Source: Microcoleus vaginatus WJT46-NPBG5 (GTDB lineage: Bacteria > Cyanobacteriota > Cyanobacteriia > Cyanobacteriales > Oscillatoriaceae). Taken from it: a stretch of 64,000 bases of DNA. The DNA lies in the NCBI GenBank assembly GCA_019359355.1, contig JAHHHM010000006.1, positions 124,001-188,000 of the forward strand, given 5' to 3'. Positions 59,489 to 64,000 of this stretch are shown in pieces; within the stretch, counting starts at the first letter, position 1; each line of letters opens with the position of its first letter. Below the pieces are notes generated by a model. The model was given only the letters and a program-made list of their open reading frames with translations, made no database searches and was not told the origin of the DNA. Made by a program: the position numbers and the translations under genes.

Positions 59489-61006
59489 ATGACCCCCACA
59501 CCCCGCGTCAGAGCACCGGAACTCCCCCAGAATTATCCGTGGCTGAACACGGATCAGCCTCTATCCCTGCAACAGCTAAAAGGGCGAGTAGTCATTCTTG
59601 ACTTTTGGACGTATTGCTGCATCAACTGCCTGCACGTCTTGCCAACGTTGAAATATTTAGAGCAAAAATACAAAGATTCCCTGACTGTTATTGGCGTACA
59701 TTCCGCAAAATTTGAAAACGAGAAGGAAGTCGAGAATATCCGTCAAGCGATTCTGCGTTATGACATCGAGCATCCGGTGATCGTTGATAGCGGGTTTCGA
59801 GTTTGGCAAAGCTATGCCGTCCGCGCTTGGCCTACTTTAATGGTGATTGATCCGCAAGGTTACGTCATCGGTTACGTTGCCGGCGAAGGCAATCGAGATG
59901 CTTTAGATGAACTGATTGGCAAATTAATTGAGCAACACAAGGATTCAGGGACGATCAATTTTCAGGAACTCAGCCTCAGTTTGGAAAAGCAGCGCAAACC
60001 GTTGGTGACGCCGTTGGCTTTTCCTGGAAAAGTTCTGGCGAGTGATGATCGTTTGTTTATTGCGGATTCTGGTCATCACCGGCTCGTTATCACCACCCTG
60101 GATGGCGAGGTTTTGCACATCATCGGCACCGGCACTCCCGGATTAACTGATGGTTCCTTCACCGAAGCGCAGTTTTTTGCACCGCAAGGCATGGCGCTGG
60201 ATGCGGAAAATCAAATTCTCTACGTTGCCGACACTGAAAATCATGCGCTGCGGCAAATTGACTTAAGAAACCAAACTGTTGAAACGATTGCCGGCACCGG
60301 CGAACAAAGTCACAACATTCATCCGCACAGTGGTGCCGGTTTGCAAACCGCTTTAAATTCCCCGTGGGATTTGCATCGGGTAGGAAATCACCTATTTATT
60401 GCAATGGCCGGCCCTCACCAAATCTGGGAAATGCAACTAGACACCGGCATCATCGGCACCTATGCCGGCACCGGCAGAGAATTTTGCATTGATGGTGATT
60501 TAACAGAATCTGCCTTTGCACAACCCAGCGGCATCACCACCGATGGGGAAGAACTTTTTGTTGCAGACAGTGAAATCAGCTCAATTCGCGCCGTTGGCTT
60601 GGGAGAAAACGCCAGAGTCCGAACGGTTTGCGGCAGCGGCGAACTCTTCGGTTTTGGGGACAAAGATGGTCAAGGCTTGGATGTGCGGTTGCAGCATTGC
60701 TTGGGGGTGGAATATGCCGGCGGTTTCCTCTGGGTGGCAGATAGCTACAACCACAAAATCAAGCGGGTTGACGCAAAGACGGGAATTTGCATATCTGTTT
60801 TAGGGGATGGGGTGGCCGGCTTGCAAGATGGTGTAGGCGAAGAAACTCGCTTCAGTGAACCTGCCGGTTTGAGTGTTCTTGGTTCCTACTTATACATTGC
60901 CGATACAAACAACCATGCGATTCGGTGCGTGGAAATAGACACACTGAAGGTGAAAACCCTGGATTTCCAAGGGTTGTGTGCGCCAGATATTTGCGTGCCG
61001 GTGTAG
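59489..61006 (+). CDS. Thioredoxin-fold NHL-repeat protein (NHLRC2-like)
   Basis: 505 residues. A TlpA-like thioredoxin domain (~15-150) with FWTYCCINCLHVLP, in which CCINC replaces the usual WCGPC; then about five NHL repeats (~175-490) forming a beta-propeller. No signal peptide is clear. Related proteins are found from bacteria to humans; the reaction is not known. Confidence 0.88.
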   Translation: MTPTPRVRAPELPQNYPWLNTDQPLSLQQLKGRVVILDFWTYCCINCLHVLPTLKYLEQKYKDSLTVIGVHSAKFENEKEVENIRQAILRYDIEHPVIVDSGFRVWQSYAVRAWPTLMVIDPQGYVIGYVAGEGNRDALDELIGKLIEQHKDSGTINFQELSLSLEKQRKPLVTPLAFPGKVLASDDRLFIADSGHHRLVITTLDGEVLHIIGTGTPGLTDGSFTEAQFFAPQGMALDAENQILYVADTENHALRQIDLRNQTVETIAGTGEQSHNIHPHSGAGLQTALNSPWDLHRVGNHLFIAMAGPHQIWEMQLDTGIIGTYAGTGREFCIDGDLTESAFAQPSGITTDGEELFVADSEISSIRAVGLGENARVRTVCGSGELFGFGDKDGQGLDVRLQHCLGVEYAGGFLWVADSYNHKIKRVDAKTGICISVLGDGVAGLQDGVGEETRFSEPAGLSVLGSYLYIADTNNHAIRCVEIDTLKVKTLDFQGLCAPDICVPV

Positions 61007-61673
61007 AGTCTTAAGCGCCGATTTTCCTGCGAGCACGCTTGCAGTCAATAGGCTGACTGACCAATCTAGGGCAAAATGCTTAAAAAAACGTTTAGATCAT
61101 TCCAACAGCCTCTACCTTAAGGAGGATATTGTTAATTTTTAGCCTCTATAGCCCTCCTCCGTCAGTTGTAAACCTTGTCAGGGAGAGAACCTCGGCTGCT
61201 GGAAAAATTGGAATTTTAGGATTCACTAACCTTTAAAATTGCTTGAGTTTACCCAATCTTTAAATAGCCTCTATCCTAGGGCGGATATTGTTAAATTAAA
61301 CCCTTGAAATAAGCTAGGTTTAACCTTGATATAACGTCAATGCAGGCGATCTAATGCCCTCTACTTACTTATACGGACACACAGAATTTTCGCAAAAAAG
61401 ACAAATCTTTAAAATTTCAGTATGATTACGGATGAAGATTTGAAGAAAACATAAAATAATTGTGTACATAGCTTGAGCAGTCAATCAGGTGTGTAAATCA
61501 AAAACTCAACATTATAGAGTTTCTGTTGATTTCTTTAGGGGTTACAATCCCTAGGATTTGAGTTAAATACCGGGTAACTCCTCTCCAGAGGTGCTTCTAC
61601 AAAATTCCAAGCAAAATGTTCAACTGCCCTTGCACTCGTTGAACTGAGCTAAGCAACTGATGGAGAAAGTGAG
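61007..61673. other. 667-bp intergenic region with an imperfect direct repeat
   Basis: No gene is supported. A ~32-bp imperfect repeat (AGCCTCTA, a short variable part, GGATATTGTTAA) occurs at 61107-61139 and 61266-61297. The 3' part should hold the promoter of the next gene, with GGAGA before its ATG. Confidence 0.5.
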
Positions 61674-62141
61674 ATGACTGCCAATGAACAAAGCGTCGTT
61701 TTTATCAATTCAGGGATTAAAGACTTCCTAAGTCTTACCGTGGGACTATCATTCAAGTCAAAATCTCCGATCGCAGACGCCAAAAAAGATGGGTTTGGGC
61801 GAATCAGTGAAGCATTGGAGAATCACATTTCTATTTCTATCCTGCAAAATGTTTCTCGCAGTAATCCCAAGCGTGGGCGGATAGGTGCATTTCAGCTAAT
61901 TTTAGCTAATCCAGCCCACTATGCAAATCAGTTGCAGCATTGGATACCAGTCTTTTCTCCTGACTTAACCGGCACTGCTTGTCTTGCCGGCGAGGGAAAT
62001 TTAGACTCCGAAATCGACGAAATTAAAGCGCCTTCGCTTTTTGACGCAGCGCTCGCTAACGCCTGCCGTCGTGTTTTTTGGAGTGTAACCTCAGCATTCT
62101 TATGGCAATCGGCTATAACCAAAAAACCGGAATTTGCATAA
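61674..62141 (+). CDS. Hypothetical protein, possible DUF4347-like remnant
   Basis: 155 residues. The opening VVFINSGIKDFLSLTVGLS resembles the start of DUF4347 domains found at the N-terminus of giant surface proteins, but the rest does not continue the domain. It lies ahead of a large beta-helix gene, so it may be a decayed relic of such a gene's N-terminus. Weak evidence. Confidence 0.4.
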   Translation: MTANEQSVVFINSGIKDFLSLTVGLSFKSKSPIADAKKDGFGRISEALENHISISILQNVSRSNPKRGRIGAFQLILANPAHYANQLQHWIPVFSPDLTGTACLAGEGNLDSEIDEIKAPSLFDAALANACRRVFWSVTSAFLWQSAITKKPEFA

Positions 62142-62472
62142 GACAGAGAAATCAAACGCATGGTTTATGACTTTAAAACCTTTGATGCAAATGCAACCAA
62201 ATTACGAGTTGCAATCAATCGAAACCGTCAACTGGATCATGTTAACGTTCAGCAACCGCTCCTTTACTGTCTTTTAAAACTCAAGCAATCCGGGATAACA
62301 CTCCATTTTACCCGTTGAATGTTTCAACAGTGGCATCCATAGCCGCACTCAGACAAAATGCCACTTTGCAAGTTTTACCACCCTCTGGTAATCGCTCAAA
62401 AGATGCCTAAATTCGGCATTCTGTAAAGATTTCGCTTGAGCAAATTCAGCAATTTCATTGACTCAAAAAAGT
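62142..62472. other. Intergenic region before the beta-helix gene
   Basis: About 330 bp. A 52-codon frame starting MVYDFKTFDANATKLRVAIN (62160-62318) is possible but lacks a clear ribosome site. The rest looks non-coding. Confidence 0.35.
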
Positions 62473-64000
62473 ATGAGCATTCTAACTGTAACCACCAATG
62501 CAGACAGTGGAGCTGGTTCACTGCGCGAAGCAATCGCCTCCGCGCAAGCCGGCGATACCGTTCAATTTTCATCCAGCCTTGCCAATCAAACAATAAGCCT
62601 CAGCAGTCAAATAGAAATCAACAAACATTTGACAATTGATGGCGCAGGAGCAACGAATTTAACCATCAGTGGGAATAACGCCAGCCGCGTATTTTATAGC
62701 GATTGGAGTTACCTGGTTCCCGAAGGTTACAATATCAGCCTGAAAAATCTCACGATTGCTAATGGCAAAACCACCGATACAGATGGCGGTGCCGGCATTC
62801 GCATGGGATACCTGGGAACCTTAACCGTAGAAAACACCGAATTTAAAAACAACAGTGCCATGAAAGGTGCCGCAATTATGGCCGGCACCAGCGGAAAAAC
62901 AACCGTCATCAACAGTACATTTGATGCCAATGATGGCACATCTGGCACCACAGATGTCATCAGAGAACGCGGTGCCGGTGGTATTGCTACAGTCGGAGGC
63001 GAACTGACCGTCAAAGGCAGCGAGTTTACCAATAATAAAGGAATTGTTGGAGGAGCAATCAACGTCCTTAACACAGAATTACTGGTAGAAAGCTCCAGCT
63101 TTGTCAATAACGACACAACAGCCGGCGCAGCCTATCCCGCCGGACGTTATCAAAGCGGAAACGGCGGTGCAATCTATACCGATGGCGCGAATGGTTTAAA
63201 TGAAGCCGGCAATATTATTATTCGCAAAAGCCGGTTTGAAGGTAATAAAGCAGCCGGTTTTGGAGGCGCATTGAATCTCAGCGCTTATCAACCGCAAAAA
63301 GTATCGGTTGAAGATTCCATCGTGCTGGGAAATGAAGTCATCAAGAACTCCAACGGCAGTTCCCTTGGTGGCGGTATCTACCATCAAGACGTAGAGCTAA
63401 CAATCAACAACACAACTGTTGCCAATAACAAAGCCGTGTTTCAAGGTGGGGGGTTATGGGCAAATAACGCAGGAGTTACGGTTACGAATAGTACCTTCTC
63501 CGGCAACATTGCAGAAGATGCAGCCAAAGGTTATGGCGGTGCAATTCGCATCGGCGGCACCGATAAAGCAGCAAACATTACCAATACAACCATTGCGAAT
63601 AACTTTGCCGGCTGGGTCGGGGGTGGCATCTTAGCCGGCTCTACCCCAATTACGGTGAAAAACACGATCTTTAGCAATAACACGGCAACGAATCCCTGGA
63701 ATATTCAGTACAACACGACTCGTGAATTAACTGATGGCGGGGGTAATATTCAATGGCCGCCTAAAGCAACGAATCTTTTCAACGACTACAATGCAACGGC
63801 AACTATTACCCTTGCAGATCCGAAACTCGGCCCTTTGCAAAACAACGGCAACGGTCTTTTAACCCATGCCTTGCTTGAAGGCAGTGCGGCAATTGGTATA
63901 GATGGCGGACTGAATGCCGGCGCACCCACAACTTCTCCATCAACTGACACCTTAGTTGGTGGCGGTGGCATCGATACCATTACTCCCACACCGACTGACA
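62473..64000 (+). CDS. Large CSLREA-type beta-helix surface protein (cut by window edge)
   Basis: At least 509 residues from the ATG at 62473, open to the end. The start MSILTVTTNADSGAGSLREA is a CSLREA-type motif. It is followed by a right-handed beta-helix built of repeats such as TVENTEFKNNSA, INSTFDAND, VNNSTFSGNIA and ITNTTIANN. Near the edge it reaches DTLVGGGGIDTIT, the start of RTX-type calcium-binding repeats. Probably secreted by a type I system and located at the cell surface. Confidence 0.85.
   Translation, partial: MSILTVTTNADSGAGSLREAIASAQAGDTVQFSSSLANQTISLSSQIEINKHLTIDGAGATNLTISGNNASRVFYSDWSYLVPEGYNISLKNLTIANGKTTDTDGGAGIRMGYLGTLTVENTEFKNNSAMKGAAIMAGTSGKTTVINSTFDANDGTSGTTDVIRERGAGGIATVGGELTVKGSEFTNNKGIVGGAINVLNTELLVESSSFVNNDTTAGAAYPAGRYQSGNGGAIYTDGANGLNEAGNIIIRKSRFEGNKAAGFGGALNLSAYQPQKVSVEDSIVLGNEVIKNSNGSSLGGGIYHQDVELTINNTTVANNKAVFQGGGLWANNAGVTVTNSTFSGNIAEDAAKGYGGAIRIGGTDKAANITNTTIANNFAGWVGGGILAGSTPITVKNTIFSNNTATNPWNIQYNTTRELTDGGGNIQWPPKATNLFNDYNATATITLADPKLGPLQNNGNGLLTHALLEGSAAIGIDGGLNAGAPTTSPSTDTLVGGGGIDTITPTPTD

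Overview
The window is cyanobacterial. It carries photosystem II genes psbN and psbH, the nitrogen regulator ntcA, a DUF3084/YqgF-like pair, GCGATCGC (HIP1-type) sites and a heptanucleotide tandem repeat. A filamentous, Oscillatoriales-type host is a guess from overall style and cannot be settled from the sequence. GCCGGC/TGCCGGCA words are very frequent in both host and prophage.

Positions 1-39929 hold two head-to-tail copies of one 21,490-bp integrated element. Copy A (1-18439) lacks its first ~3 kb because the window starts inside its primase gene. Copy B (18440-39929) is complete. Every stretch I compared was identical at an offset of 21,490. Each copy ends in a short sequence that folds like the T-arm and acceptor 3' strand of a tRNA. 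This is the attachment core; the full tRNA should lie left of the window. In copy B the left arm runs: rightward integrase, then leftward genes for an unknown protein, a P4/D5-type primase-helicase, a SAP-like protein, a short C5 DNA methyltransferase, three small acidic proteins and a zinc-finger protein. A control region follows, with an XRE repressor flanked by two promoters whose spacers hold matching operators. The rightward arm carries small zinc and membrane proteins, an HTH protein, a membrane-anchored FtsK/HerA-like ATPase, a second minimal tyrosine recombinase (leftward), then a ~8 kb block. That block holds beta-rich structural-type proteins, an 833-residue proline-rich protein, membrane proteins, receptor-binding-like proteins and a C39-like cysteine peptidase.

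I found no large terminase, portal, HK97-type capsid, tape measure or tail gene. The ATPase, several small membrane proteins, the primase-helicase and the peptidase fit an undescribed tailless, perhaps membrane-containing, temperate virus or virus-derived element. This is inference. The primase gene contains two inverted clusters of a 12-bp iteron, a candidate replication origin.

Right of the attachment site (40136-41844) is an AT-rich pair: an alpha/beta hydrolase and an EcsC-like protein. From 42304 the chromosome looks ordinary: Uma2 nuclease, a hybrid histidine kinase/adenylate cyclase, peroxiredoxin-glutaredoxin, psbN/psbH, tatA, pth, DUF3146, a YqgF-like nuclease, DUF3084, ntcA with its own NtcA box, fabI, DUF547, a glycosyltransferase, an acyltransferase, an RHH/GNAT-like protein, rhodanese, a thioredoxin-NHL protein, and the start of a large beta-helix protein that runs off the right end.
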